Assembly: GCF_905115235.1 (NCBI RefSeq)
Contig: NC_051854.1
Coordinates: 64,595,463-64,659,462 of the forward strand
Length of the DNA: 64,000 nt
Reading direction: 5' to 3'
DNA from: Hermetia illucens
Lineage: Eukaryota; Arthropoda; Insecta; Diptera; Stratiomyidae
Positions 11,901-24,400 of this stretch are shown here, in pieces; within the stretch, counting starts at the first letter, position 1, and each line of letters opens with the position of its first letter. Below the pieces are notes generated by a model. That model did no database searches, was not told the DNA's origin, and worked only from the letters and a program-made list of their open reading frames with translations. A program made the translations under genes and the position numbers.

Positions 11901-13843
11901 GACTCGCCTTCATCCTTCTCCGTCTGCAGCGTGGAGGTGGAGATAGGGTTTGGTAGTAGAGCTGTTGGAGTTGGTTCAGCAGGCATTTCCCAGGTTTGTA
12001 ATGATACGAGTGGAAATAGGCGATCAGGTCGATCATCGTTAGTGGCCGATAACGACCTAGAGGGCAGAGCTATCCCAAAAATCTAAACAAATTGGCTAAA
12101 TTGACCGTGAAGGTCCGCCCACAAAGATTGAAGCTCCATCAAAGTGCTCGGTCGACACGTTCTTGCACGCCTCTGTGCTAGCTAGGCTCGGGAATATGGG
12201 GGGGGGGGTCCTTTGAGCGCTTTGATCCCTCACGCTTCATTACTCAAAACAACGTGCCTTTTCCGATGCGTGGGTCCGCACCGGATTTTAAATTCTACTT
12301 TACAATGAATTTCGCGACGGCCTATCGATGGACAAACTGAACGCGAGCTAACGTTGGAAATTAAAAGAGGAAAAAAAACCGGCTCGACCGCGCGCGTGGA
12401 GCCGTAAGTCTCCGGACCCGAGTGCCGCTATCAAGGAGGGGAAGATCCACGACGGATCGCCGTCTCAATTGCTGTCTCTTCCGCCTCAGATCTTATATGA
12501 GGAGCGGCCTCTGAGGATCCCACCCTTCTTCGACATCCTCAGGCCAGTTATTCACTTTGAGGATGTCCCTTTATAGAAATTCTGCGGGAGTAAGGAGGAA
12601 TGAAAGGGAGGAAGTCCTCAAACTACGTTAAGATTATTCAGTCATCATTGTACTTGTTCAAGCATTCAATACATATTACAAAAAAAATTATTACAAAAAA
12701 AAAGAAATGAAAATAAAGATAACCAAAATGTAAGTTTAAAGAAAAAAAATGAAAATAAAATAAAAATAAATAACCAAAATGTAAAATTTACAGAAAAAGA
12801 ATGGAAATAAGATAAAAATCATAAAAAGAAGAAGAAAGAAAAGAAAATAAACAAACAACATACCCAGATGTCACTCCGAGCTCGGATTGATGCTTCTGGT
12901 ACCTATTTCCTTTTTACAATTCAAAACAATAATAATAAAAAAATATATAGTCCTTAGAAAAAAACTAACGTTAATTCACTTTCTCTCTATAATTTCGTAC
13001 TTCACGTTTTATGTGTTTGTTTTGTTTAAACACAGCGCGGGAATTCCGACACTTTACTTCTGCAGCTAAATATTAACTTCATTCATCCGACATTTCAACT
13101 ATCTGTCTTTTCAATTGTTTTTCTCCTTTTTGCCTTAAATCACTGTGCATTTATCACTTGCCAACGATTGAACGATTTGTCAACGATTTGAACTTATCCA
13201 CGGAATCTTCGTTTAAAATGCACTTGCGTTAGGATTTAGCACGATATGGTTTTAGTTTTCTTCTGATTGAATTCTTTTCTTTTGTTCCTAAAATCTTCAC
13301 CCCTCCGGATTAATGATCCTCTTCTCTTCTCCAAGACTTTCTCTCCTCTTTCTTTATTTCTCCTTCTATCAAAATTGAATTCCGTTCCTCTTCCTCGATT
13401 CCCAAAAAAACCCTCCTTCACTTCTCCTGTCCTCCACCAAGCAACCTCAAACCACCGTCCTCCAGACAAAGCCTCTTCCCCGTTCTTTTTTCACTCCCCC
13501 AGCAACATTCTCTCCGTTCTTTGTTCGTGCACCGCTTCTATTCCCGCTACATAGCCTTTCTCACTCGGCAATGTTGCGGCAACATGCGCATGCGCCTGCG
13601 GATGCGGCAAATCATTCGCCTCCTGTCAAGATCAATTCGCTCGAATGCATTGAATAATGTGCAATCTGCGGCGAACATTAAGGCAATTGCACACTATTAA
13701 ATGCATTGTTTAAGTAAATTAATTAAGAAAGAGCCGAATGAAATTCCGCTCCCGTCGCGCAGCCGCGGTAACTACAGGTTTTATGCTCCATCGTGGGTAC
13801 CAATCCACGTTTCTCCCTGGGACCTATACTACCCTTTGAGCAC
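8901..13843 (-). mobile_element. Full-length RTE-clade LINE with 15-bp target duplication
   Basis: Minus-strand non-LTR retrotransposon of about 3.16 kb once the nested 1780-bp insert is removed. The identical 15-bp CAATTTACTACATTC at 8886-8900 and 13844-13858 is its target-site duplication. From 5' to 3' it has a 5' UTR (13843-13781 and 11992-about 11740), AP endonuclease (about 11719-10758: GDFNSQVG, NQIDHVLIARRH, DSAHNLVG), a linker, RT (about 10318-9500: HLFIDFKTVYDSIARVKLYT, GRTTRDVQTAFIQIEQAA, with the catalytic box reading AYDDDI), and a C-terminal block (MILPVLMYSSETW, RIRWAGHLIRI). The 3' end carries ATC triplets (TGA-type tail). The ORF is broken in several places, so it is inactive, but the clear duplication suggests a fairly recent insertion. 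It split the upstream DNA of OrA. Confidence 0.9.
11997..13776. mobile_element. Probable solo LTR nested in the RTE 5' UTR
   Basis: A 1780-bp insert absent from the matching RTE region at 63060-63130. It starts with TG and ends with CA, and is flanked by the 4-bp repeat GGTT (11993-11996 and 13777-13780), the usual signature of an LTR retrotransposon insertion. It holds an A-rich stretch with an imperfect duplication (about 12660-12850) and a pyrimidine-rich stretch (13280-13550), and has no coding region that I recognise. The family (Gypsy or BEL) cannot be decided. It is younger than the RTE that hosts it. Confidence 0.55.
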
Positions 13844-14803
13844 CAATTTACTACATTCCTTGTCTGAATCTCTACTTCATTTGTCATAGCATACTCAACA
13901 AAATCCAAGAGGGTAATGTCCAGCCGATCAGGCTAAAGAGGAGCATCTGTTTCTCGTTTCATACAAACTGTTAGTGCTGATGACGTTGACTTTTAGAGCA
14001 GTTTCGAATAGTACCATCCAGACTTTGGTTTTTTTTCAAACTATGATAGTTCAATTATCGGTGTTTCCGGAAACAGATTCGAGCAAGATCACAATTCCAT
14101 CCCGGTGTTAACTCGTCTAACCGCAGTACTCGGTATTAAATCATATCCAAATCGAACAATTTCCTTTCATACAAAAATGTAGTAATGTCTGTATTTTTTT
14201 TTCTGTAGATTTCGCTATGATAAATTATCATCCATTTTGAGCGAAGTCAACAAAGAGGGGAGAGCTATCTAAACGACGTAGAAACTGGCCGAAATTGACC
14301 ATGAACGTCCCCTGCAAATACTAAGGCTACCCTAAAGTGTTCCGTGGACACTCTTTTGTCCGCGTCTGTGCTAATCAGGCTCAGAAATCTGAGGGAAGGG
14401 GATGTTTTATTTCCTCACGTGCCCGTAAACCGACCGCGCCGGAATCGGAAATACGTACGGGGAATATCGTGAATTCCTAAAGGAAAACACACAGAACTAA
14501 AACTGAAAATAAACAAATACCAATTCGAGCGCCGCACAGTTGGGATCGTCAAATTCGGGACTCGAATACCGCGATGGAGAGAGAAAATCCACCACAGATC
14601 ACATCTTCTATGCCTCCTCCTATCTCAGACCTGGCATCCCCAGGCCATAAAAATGCCAGATGCACCTTAATTAGTTTCCTCAATTCTATTTCAAAAATAA
14701 AAATAAACATAATCACTTCAATCTTCTTATATGATATCATGGAGTCCTAAATTACAATGCAACATTTTTAATTAACGATTTTTATTTTGTATTAATTTTT
14801 AAG

Positions 14804-16522
14804 CAGCAACAGATCAGATTTTCTCTCTCCGGCAAGCGATGGAAAAACTGTTGGAATATGGATATCATCATCATCATCAACGGCGTAACAACCGGCATCC
14901 GGTCTAGGCCTGCCTTAATAAGGAACTCCAGACATCGCGGTTTTGCGCCGAGGTCCACCAATTCGATATCCCTAAAAGCTGTCTGGCGTCCTGGCCCACG
15001 CCATCTCTCCATCTTAGGCAGGGTCTGCCTCGTCTTCTTTTCCTACCATAGATATTGCCCTTATAGACTTTCCGGGTGGGATCATCTTCATCCATACGGA
15101 TTAAGTGACCCGCCCACCGTAACCTATTGAGCCGAATTTTATCCACAACCGGACCGTCATGGTATCGCTCATAGATTTCGTTATTGTGTAGGCTACGGAA
15201 TCGTCCATCCTCATGTAGGGGGCCAAAAATTCTTCGGAGGATTCTTCTCTCGAACGCGGCCAAGAGTTCGCAATTTTTCTTGCTAAGAACCCAAGTTTCC
15301 GAGGAATACATGAGGACTGGCAAGATCATAGTCTTGTACAGTAAGAGCTTTGACCCTATGGTGAGACGTTTCGAGCGGAACAGTCTTTGTAAGCTGAAGT
15401 AGGCTCTGTTGGCTGACAACAACCGTGCGCGGATTTCATCATCGAATATGGATATCCGTTGCACCATCTCTTCATCGACTTTAAAGCCGCCTATGATAGC
15501 ATAGCCAGGGTAAAATTGTACACGGCCATAAGAGAATGCGGTATCCCGATGAAATTGATAAGACCGACTAGGCTGACCCTGACCAATGTGGGAGGTCAGA
15601 TAAAAGCAGCAGGATTACTCTCAAGACCATCTACAACGGTCTACGGCAAGGAGATGCCCTATCATGCATCCTCTTTAACCTGGCCCTCGAGAAAGTGATC
15701 CGTGATGCTGAGGTAAATGCAAGAAGTACGATCCTCTTTAAGTCTACCCTACTATTGGGCTATGCTGACGATATCGACATCATGGGAAGAACGACCCGAG
15801 ACGTACAAACTACCTTCATCCAGATCGAGTAGGCAGAATTTGGCGCGAGATCTTGGGCTGCCCATCAATGAAGGCAAGGCAAACTATATGGTGGCAACGT
15901 CAGCACCGAAAACCAACCAACCAACAACATCAAACCGCACTGGTCAAACGGGAAGAATTAAGATAGGAGAATACAATTTTGATACCGTTGATAATTTCTC
16001 CTATCTACGGTCGAAAATCACAACCGATAACAGCTACGATGATGAAATGCACATACGGTTGTTGTCAGCCAACAGAGCCTATTTCAGCTTACAAAAATTG
16101 TTCCACTCGAAGCGCCTCACCATAGGGTCAAAGCTCTTACTGTACAAGAATATGATCTTGCCAGTCTTCATGTATTCCTCGAAGGCTTGGCTTCTTAACA
16201 AGAAAAATTTCGAACTTTTAACCGCGTTCGAAATAAGAATCCTCCGACGAATTTTTGGATGAGGATGGACGATTCTGTAGCCTACATAACGACGAAATCT
16301 ATGAGCGATACCATGATCGTCCGGCTGTGGATAAAATCTGGCTCAATAGGTTACGGTGGCCGGGTCACTTAATCCGTATGGATGAGGATGATCCAGCCCG
16401 GAAAGTCTATAAGGGCAATATCTATGGTAGAAAAAGAGATGGAACGAAGGCGTAGGTCAGGACGCCAGACAGCATTTAGGGATATCGAATTAGTGGACCT
16501 CGGCGCTGTTGATGATGATGAC
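14804..16522 (+). mobile_element. RTE-clade LINE, 5' truncated, hosting a second RTE
   Basis: Plus-strand copy starting inside the RT domain (ATDQIFSL-type sequence at 14804-14860). It is interrupted by the opposite-strand copy at 14866-15443 and resumes at 15444 (HHLFIDFKAAYDSIARVKLYT). It then runs through the RT end (about 15750-15860) and the C-terminal block (16080-16455) to a TGATGATGATGA tail near 16509-16522. It has several frame changes and is dead. Confidence 0.85.
14866..15443 (-). mobile_element. 5'-truncated RTE nested in another RTE
   Basis: A 578-bp minus-strand 3' end of the same family, open for about 187 codons (RLTIGSKLLLYKTMILPVLM, RLRWAGHLIRMDEDDP). It is flanked by the 12-bp target duplication GAATATGGATAT (14854-14865 and 15444-15455), with CAT triplets at its 3' tail. 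It is a typical target-primed, 5'-truncated insertion and younger than its host RTE. Confidence 0.9.
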
Positions 16523-16752
16523 CAATAATTCGAGATACCGCCTAGAATAAATATTAATCTTCCTTCGATTTAGACAGCTCCCCGCCTTACTAATTCTACC
16601 GCCTGCATCTGTATATGCAGATTGAGAGGGGTTAATCCCAGAGGGGCCTCCAGTTGTCGCAAACTTAATGGGTTACAGTAACAAATAAATCGCTATGCAG
16701 TTTAGGCGGTTTATATCCTTTTAACTTAACTGAGTGCTTTGTATAAAATCGA
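16523..16752. other. No feature recognised
   Basis: About 230 bp between an RTE tail and a Helentron head. No ORF, repeat or known element was seen. Confidence 0.6.
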
Positions 16753-17412
16753 ACAAGTCGGGAAACCGGAAGCTGGGCCCTTCAGGTATGAAAGGTTTTG
16801 TTTGCTTCTTCTGTAAGTATATTCGAGTAGGTAAAAACAACTTGGAGTTACTTTAATAACATGATTTTGATCAAACTGGGGGATAATGTGCTTCATGTTA
16901 TATTTTATACTACTACCAACTTTTATAACTCTGGGATAAACTGACGGGGAGTTTAACTCAATTTCCCCAAAATTATATTAATATACTATTATTAACTTAA
17001 TTTGAACAGATATCGATATAGAGAGTATTTTGAGGCCTGGGCACAATATAGAGGCAGCTTCATGATATTTTTCAAATTTTTCGGTTGGGTAGTTTCTGAG
17101 AATGGGTCCGTTAAAGAAATCATCCCCTTCCACCCCTCCCACTCCCCGCTTTTCTAACAAATCTCAAAACTAATACCGGCTTCGAAAAGTACTAATCGAT
17201 ACCTTTCATTTGATACTCCACATGACTACATTCGGTGAAAAAAATTTTTACACCCCCATTTTGCATGTATGGGGACATCCCCCTAAATTCAACCTAGAAG
17301 GATATCACTCACTGCATGTCTGGAGGGCCATATTTCCCACCTTCTTAGCCAATTTCATGTCAATTTCCGAGAAAAGTACGTATGACAGACAGACAAATAG
17401 ACGCACAGGTAG
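16753..17412 (+). mobile_element. Helentron (DINE-1/mini-me type), 3' end lost
   Basis: It has the head ACAAGTCGGGAAACCGGAAG at about 16754 and the usual body (TGCATGTATGGGG near 17263), and enters its GACA tract at about 17387-17410. There R1 sequence begins directly, so the terminal hairpin is missing at this site. Confidence 0.7.
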
Positions 17413-20400
17413 ACCTGTGAGTGGCCAGATCTCCCATCAGACGTGACCCCATCTGGCGGATTGGGGCATATCTATTGATGTGTAAATATGTGTTCATACA
17501 CTTTTCGTTTCTGACTGTGCATGGGCTAGTTTTCGCTCATCTCTGGTGCGTGGACCAAAATGGCTATGGGAAGGATACCCAGAACATAAAACCACCATGG
17601 AAGATGAGAGAAGGAGGAAGCTTAGGGTGCAGGGGCTCGGAACCCCAGTACCGGCGGCTTTCGGGAGTGAGCAAGCGGCATCCCGGTCGTCGATATCCCT
17701 CGACCACAGTGCGTCGGTAGTGGGCAACTTGGCTACCTTGGCATATAATGTTACAAGTGATTTGGATCTGGAGAAGGAGGTGTTCAAGCGAAGTACGGCC
17801 TTACCGAGAACATCAATAACAAGACCAAACAAAGATGAACTGAAGGCAGATTTTTGGACAACAAAAACCGTGACAACACCCACCGCATATGTTCAAGATG
17901 CTCGACAGTAGGAGGTGCTCCAGGAGCAAGCAAAGGATCCATTCAAAAGAAGCTCATCAACTTTGAGATCTCCACCAATGCCAAAGACGTGCCGTGTAAA
18001 AGGAGTAATCCTGCGGGGACTTATAGGGTGCAGAGTCCCGATCCGAACGAATTACCCTTCACTCAACTTGGGGCAAAAATAGTTGAGCTGTCCGAGTTCT
18101 TCAAGGACAAGCACAATTTGCACCAAGCCATAAAAAATATGGTGAGGGCTATTAGAGTCCTCTATAATAGATCGCAGATGGAGGAAAAGAATCCTAAGGA
18201 TACGCCCAACCAAGTTCGGCGGACAGGAAACTCGGAAAACCAGCACTAATAGCTCTGACGGAGGAAAGCGTACAGCGAATGTAGAAAAGTCGACCAGCGT
18301 TGCGAAGGCCAAGACGAACGGAAAAGATGGATGGACTAAGGTTACCCGCAAAAAAACGAAAGGAAAAGCAAAAGTGCGAACCCGTCCAGATGCGATTGTT
18401 ATCTGCAGTAAGGTCAATCTGTCTTACGCGGAGATACTCAGAAAGGTCAAAGCGGATTCCGACCTAAAAGATATGAGCGCAAATGTGAACCGAATCCGAA
18501 GAACCCAAAAAGGGGATCTCATGTTCGAGCTGAAAAGTTCCAGCGTGGGCAAAACTGATGACTTTCGCACTCAAGTCAAAAACTCACTTGGGGAGAATGC
18601 CGCAGTGCGTCCCCAAAAGATGAGATCTATATACAATGTAAGGATTTCGATAAAGCGTCATCAAAAGGAGAAATTTGTACTGCTCTGAAGGAGCAATTCA
18701 AGTTGGAAGAACTTGCCGAGGAGTCTGTTGTGAGTTTAGGAAAAGCCTATGGCGGTACTCAAATGGCCACAATACGAGTACCAGCGGAGGCAGCCCAGAA
18801 GTTGTTGGCGGCCGGAAAAGTTCGGATTGGATGGTTTGTCTACCTTTTAAGCGAACAGACCTCACTAAAGAGGTGCTTTAAATGCCTCATGTTTGGGCAC
18901 TCTGCTGTGATTGCTGGTCGTGTCAATGTTTGGGCCCTTGAGTGGAGTAGCAGAGAATCAAATGCGAGGGAGCCCAGTTTATTAGAAGCTTTTGCGCAAA
19001 TGGACATAGTTTTGGCTAACGAAGGTGCTGTAAACACCTTTCAGGTCAGGTTCGGTTGTAGACCTGACCTTTGTCAGCCCTTTGCTGGCGCGTGGCATGT
19101 CTTAGTGCGTCAGCGAACGCTACACCCACAGCGATCACCAGGAAATCTTCCTTGAGACATGTATCCAGCCACAGGGCAAAGACTTATCATGCCCGAAACC
19201 GAGAAAGATTTCAGGCTGGTCTGCAAAATCTTTGGATGAGCAGACCTTCATAGAGGTGAGGTTAGATCAACCTCATAAAGCAGGCGCGTCTACAGAAAGA
19301 GCCGCCCATATGGCCCAATGCATCGCCAAAGCATGTGACGCGTCCATGCCTAGGAGGTGCTCATTCCCCTGTAGAAGACCAAACTACTGGTCGAATGGTG
19401 AACTGACTGGCTTCGATCAGCCTGCCACCGAGCCAGAAGAGCCGCTCAGAGAGCGATAGGTAGAGTCGATCAGGGGCAAAAAGAGCGCACTTATAAGGTA
19501 GCCCGCAAAAACCTCAAGCTCGCCATCCAGAGAAGCAAGAGGGAGTGCTTTAAGGAGCTCTGTTCAGAAGTGGTCATAAACCCGTGGGGGGGGGGGGTTT
19601 ACAAAATCATGATTGGACGATTCAGGGGCCTTTCATCTCTGCAGATCACGTGTCCTACCCTCTTGCTGAAAATCATCCAGGGGTTATTCCCCCAGCAAGA
19701 GGAAAACACCAACACATTCCAACCAGCTCTGAATGTGACGGCAATTTCACCAGTCACCAGAGACCAGCTGTTGGAATCTGCGGTAGAATAGGAGATAATA
19801 AAGTGCTGGGACTGAACGGGGTACCGAGTAAGGCACTTAAGTTTGCCGTGAAATCCAAACTGGACATGTTCGCTTAGTTGTTCGAAGCGTGCATGTCCGA
19901 GGGGATATCTCCAGCGGCATGGAAGCGGCAGAAGTTGGTGAACCATCCTCATACCGACCGATATGTCTTTTGGACACTGTGGGAAAAAAGGTTAGAGCGG
20001 GTAATCTGTAATAGATTACTCCCGGTTGTTGACAGCCAAGGCGGCCTTTCAGATCAGCAATATGCGTTCCGTAAAGCCAGATCAACCATTGATGCCATCA
20101 AATTGGTTACTGGCTTGGCCGAAGATGCAATCCACGGAAAGGTTAATACCAGCAAATATTGCGTGGTAGTAACCCTGTACGTGAAAAATGCATTCAATTC
20201 GGCCAATTGGAATCTAATACGGAAATCTCTAGCGAAAGTTGGTAGTCCCGCCTATCTCGCTGCTATCGTCGATAGTTATTTGACTGAAAGGAGGCTCTGG
20301 TATGACACCGATGACGGACCCCAGGAATACGTTGTTTCCGCGGGTGTCCCACAGGGCTCCGTATTGGGCCCACTACTGTGGGACAACGTTTACAACGATG

Positions 20401-21659
20401 TACTTAATCCTCCCCTTCCGAAGCAAGCCACAGTGGTGGATTACGCTGACGACATAGCGCTGGTTGTTGTCGCAAGGCATCTCGAAGATGCTGAATTATA
20501 CTCAAGCGAGGCAATCGGTGTTGTTAAAAGTTGGCTAGAGAACTCTGGTCTGACACTGGCGGACGAAAAAACTGAGGCGGTCCTCATCACGAAGCGCCGG
20601 AAGAGAAATTACGCCAGTATTAGAATCGGGAAACATATTATCACTTGCAAGTCGACCATCAAATACTTGGGGGTGGTGATAGACAAGAAGCTTACCTATA
20701 AGTAACATGTGCGGTATGTTTGCTACAAATCATCACCTATCAAAGGTTATATCAAAGTATGATGATGATGCCGAACGTGGGAGGGCCACGGCATACCTCT
20801 AGGTTGCTTATAGCCAGGGTAGTGACCTCAATCATGCTCTATGCAACCCCAGTTTGGCGAGAGGCGTTGCGAATATCACGTTACGAACGTTACGAAACTG
20901 AGTTCAGTCTACTGGAGGAGAGCCCTGAGAGTATGCTCTGCCTTCAGGACTGCCTCAGATGATGCAGCGTTCGTCATCTCTGGGATGATGCCGATTGACA
21001 TCTTGGCAGATGAGATGGCGAACATATACAATGCGAAGCTAACTGCTTCCTCATCGCGAACGAGGAAGACTGATAGGGAGAGATCCATAAATAGATGGCA
21101 AGAGCGGTGGGAACGCTCGGGAAAGGGTCGGTGGACTCACAGGCTCGTTCTGTCATCAAGGAGTGGTTGGAGAGACGACACGGTGAGATTAATTATAATC
21201 TCACCCAGTTTCTCACGGGGCATGGAGAATATCTCCAATACCATCACAGGTTTAAATTGGAGACCTCACCCGACTGTCTAAATTGCGATGGAGTCCCGGA
21301 GGACCCAGAGCACTGTCCGAGATTTGTGGAAGAAAGGAGGAATTTAGAGGAGACTCTAGGAGAGGTGCTGGTACCAGAAAATCTGGTGCCGAAAATGGTA
21401 GCATATCAAGAGAATTGGGATGCGGTCAACTCCATGATCTATTCAAGATGAATTGCGAAAAGCAGAGGAAAGGAGAAAAACGCGGTCACGTGCGCCGCGT
21501 ATAGTAGAAATGGGATTAAGCTAGAGTGAGCTGATTCCGTCCCGTGATGTAATACCTTATTGGAGCGAGTCGGGGGTGGTTTAAGTGGGTAAAAATCCGA
21601 CACGCTGGTGTGTCCAGACCAGTGTCTTTTGAAGATTTCCACCTCCTCAAAAAAAAAAA
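17413..21659 (+). mobile_element. R1-clade LINE, nearly full span but internally deleted
   Basis: Non-LTR retrotransposon ending in an A run at 21649-21659. The gag-like ORF1 lies at about 17546-18888 (LSYAEILRKVKADSDLKDMS; RRTQKGDLMFELK). An internal deletion joins the first zinc knuckle (CFKCLMFGHSA, near 18870-18905) to the middle of the endonuclease (NVWALEWSSRESNARE), removing the other knuckles and half the endonuclease. RT lies at 19878-20705 with AGVPQGSVLGPLLW and the catalytic YADD box. A C-terminal region at 21095-21451 (FLTGHGEYLQYHHRF) has a CxxC/H pattern. It has several frame changes. Gag, AP endonuclease and RT in this form match the R1 clade. It lies downstream of OrB. Confidence 0.85.
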
Positions 21660-21980
21660 GTTTTCTGAGGTTTTACCGAAATTTTGGCAATTCCAGTAAC
21701 TGTGCAGTGAGATGAGTAATTCAGAGTAAATAGCATAGGCATGTTTTCAAACAACGTTTTATTATAATTATTATTGTAAACTTTTTATTGACTCAGTGAT
21801 ACAATATTGATTGCATTGTGTAAAATAACTGACGGCGTGAAAAAAGAACAAAAGGTTGATTCCGGCTACATCTCTTCTTCCTAAATAGTTCAATGAGAAA
21901 CAATGTTTATATGTCTCATCGAACCGCAGTTGCTTCACTTCAAATCTCTACTTTTGAATAAAAGGTGTCCTCACTGCTCA

Positions 21981-24236
21981 TCACTCTGATGGGTTTAGGA
22001 TCGTTAACAATGTGTACATAGCCTTCATTACCTGTACAATTGGGAAAATACATTAACATATATTTGGCTGGTTGTCAAAATTTTTGGAAAATATTTATGA
22101 TACTAAAGGGAAATCCAAATGTCTTTGGGAGGATAGAATCCATTCTTCTCAAAAATTCGTGACACCATTGGCTATTCATTTCAAGCTTACGTATTAGGTG
22201 TATTAACCAACTCGGAAATCGAAAGCTTTAGGTGTGAAAAATTTTGTAGTTGCTGTGTATAAAAATATTTCGGTTTTGATGGTTCCATTGATAACTAGTT
22301 CGTAGTGTATATGCATTAAATATGTCCGAAATTCAATTCGATATGGTACTGACATTTTCCCTCTTACGCAGTAGTCATTTGGCACGACAGGGAACAATTT
22401 TGACTTACTATAACTTCGCTAATATTAGTAGGATTTCCATGAAACTTTCCAATATGTTGAATGATCTTACTTTCTGGAACTAGGATGAACTTAACGGAGA
22501 TTCCCAGTAAATTTTCCAAATGTATTATAATAATATTCTAGTATCAACTTAATTTGCACAGACATCACAATGGATGCCTAGACAACATATGCGATTGAGT
22601 AATCTCTGAGAATCGGTCTTTGAAGTAATTGACCTTATTCTACCACAGGCACTGCTTCCATTTACAACCAACGTCAAAATTAACTCCACATGCCTATATT
22701 CAGTGATGTTCTCACACATTTAAAAACGGGTCAATTCCCCAAAAAATGATTATGCATCTGTCAACTTGGTGCACCTTTTTTGGAGCATAAAAGCACTTGA
22801 GAGAAAATAACAGGAGGCTGGCGTCGAAAATGTCTGCTTTCAGACGATTCGAACTAGGTTCAAATGTTCTAGAACCTACGAGGTGGTTCCTACTCAGCGT
22901 GCAATCCCGTCGCGAGTAGCATTACAGCTTGTGAATAATGGACTCCAAAATATGATCTTAGATTTTATAAAACTGTTTAAAATATTGTATTCAAACCGAA
23001 TTCACAAGTAATATCTTTGCTTACCGACATGAAAGTAACCAAAGATATTGGTATCTGTTTTCCAGCCAATATAATTTTTTTTTCCTGCGTCATCTGCATG
23101 AATATAATAAGATGTTTTCGGAATCTTGGTGATAAGTCCATCCAATTTGACGAGTAGAGCATGAAAACAATCTGATCCGTTTGTTCCATAAACTTGTTTG
23201 AATAGTAACAAGATGGATAGATTTCTGCAATTTCCGCCACCATAAAAATAAATACTGCCGCAGTTTCGGTTGATGATGGTGAGAATCTCAGATATATGAG
23301 ACCCGTAGTTGAAAATACGAGAATAGATGTGATGAATTGAATGAAAATTGTAAAGGAGAGAGTTCTTTGTATTATTTCGAAGAGTCTGCAAAGACGAACA
23401 GAATAAAAATCCATCCAAGACCATAGTGAAAACAGCAAAACTTTTTCTGGCTTAGAACCTGCTTACCTCATTATAATCCGGTGATCCTCTAGACACTGTA
23501 TGAAGTCTTGAAAGCTTTCTTCGTCCGTTTTCTCTGGATCATAATGAATATTAGCAAACCGTTCCATTATTATCTGTAAATGGGCGCTCAACACATTCAG
23601 ATACAACGCCCCAATAAAATCATTTGCTACATCTTCCAGTCCCATTTGTAGTTGAAATATCGTCTGCATAAACAACGAAACCCAATAGCGGAAGGCATTC
23701 TTACTCCAATCATATGGGAACCAAGTTTCAAATCCAAGTTTCGTGCCATGCGAGAGGGCCGCAGCAAGGGTATGCGTTAAATTGACCCCCAAGAAGAACA
23801 CGACAACCATCAAGGAAGTCAACCTGCAAAAGTTGATTTCCTTCCTCAATTTATCCTTTTGCTTATCCGTCATAGGTCGACTGTCCAGACGCTTCAAGTG
23901 TTCATTCATTTCGATGAGGCTAGGTCTTAGTTTCAGAATTACAAGGAACTTGACGGAGCACGCTGTCACACAGATATTCATAGCAATATTTTCCAATAAT
24001 TGTCTCAAATTTTTAACGAAGAACAGCTCGATGGTAAACGAGGCGTAATAGAGAATATTTGTAAGAATAAAATTGGTAACAACATGTATTTTGTGTCGGA
24101 GGAGATAGTCTTCATTTATAACTAATCCTTGGAACTTCAAAGTAAAATGAACGATTCCAAAAGCCCGAATACTTTCAACTTTGTTTTCCAAAGAATTTTT
24201 CGAGCCGAGTAATACTATTGAATTTTTCAAGGACAT
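21981..24236 (-). CDS. Odorant receptor OrB (7tm_6), apparently intact
   Basis: The best candidate functional receptor here, predicted at 393 aa. Exon 1 is 24236-23467 (ATG, MSLKNSIVLLGSKNSLENK), intron 1 is 23466-23386 (GTAAGC...TTGCAG), exon 2 is 23385-23025 ending at a GTAAGC donor, and intron 2 is 23024-22032 ending ATTGTACAG. Exon 3 is 22031-21981 (VMKAMYTLLTILNPSE, stop). The first intron splits a codon after two bases (AG+A, Arg) and the second falls between codons. Signatures are WFPYDWSKNAFRYWVSLF, HLQIIMERFANIHYD, IYPSCYYSNKF and MLYSSNWMDLSPRFRKHLI. Like other insect Ors it has no signal peptide and several hydrophobic segments. It should be odour-tuned and pair with Orco. The ligand is unknown. 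Confidence 0.93.
22206..22735 (+). mobile_element. Old Helentron relic in OrB intron 2
   Basis: Decayed head at 22206 (ACCAACTCGGAAATCGAAAG, then a GTGAAAAATTTTG motif) and faint body traces up to about 22735. It sits at the same place as the relic in OrA (6081) and aligns with it by eye, so it predates the A/B duplication. Confidence 0.55.
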
Positions 24237-24304
24237 TTTAACTTTTTTCTATGCTGGTTTATATTTCAAACTTTTTACTATTAGCGGATGTACTTACTAA
24301 TTCC

Positions 24305-24400
24305 CTGTTCGAAACACACTAACCACCTTTTAAGTGAGCAATTCTGGACAAGCCTGATGACAGGATAAATACCAGTTTCTTTCATTATAGAGCTGACTGC
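24305..24400 (-). promoter_or_regulatory. Conserved upstream block of OrB, likely core promoter
   Basis: Equivalent of 8165-8260. The minus strand holds the TATA-like GGTATTTATCC about 135 bp before the ATG. A second conserved stretch further upstream (about 24500-24600) is shared with OrA, OrC and OrD. Confidence 0.4.

Larger units (their letters stand above)
5640..14760 (-). repeat. Or tandem duplication unit A
   Basis: Host segment holding OrA and its flanks. Downstream (5640-5845) and upstream (8100-8885, resuming at 13859-14760) sequences align by eye with units B, C and D. The upstream part is split by the RTE at 8901-13843. The distal part (about 14240-14700) resembles part of the probable LTR at 11997-13776, which may mean an older copy of that element is part of the unit. 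Confidence 0.7.
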
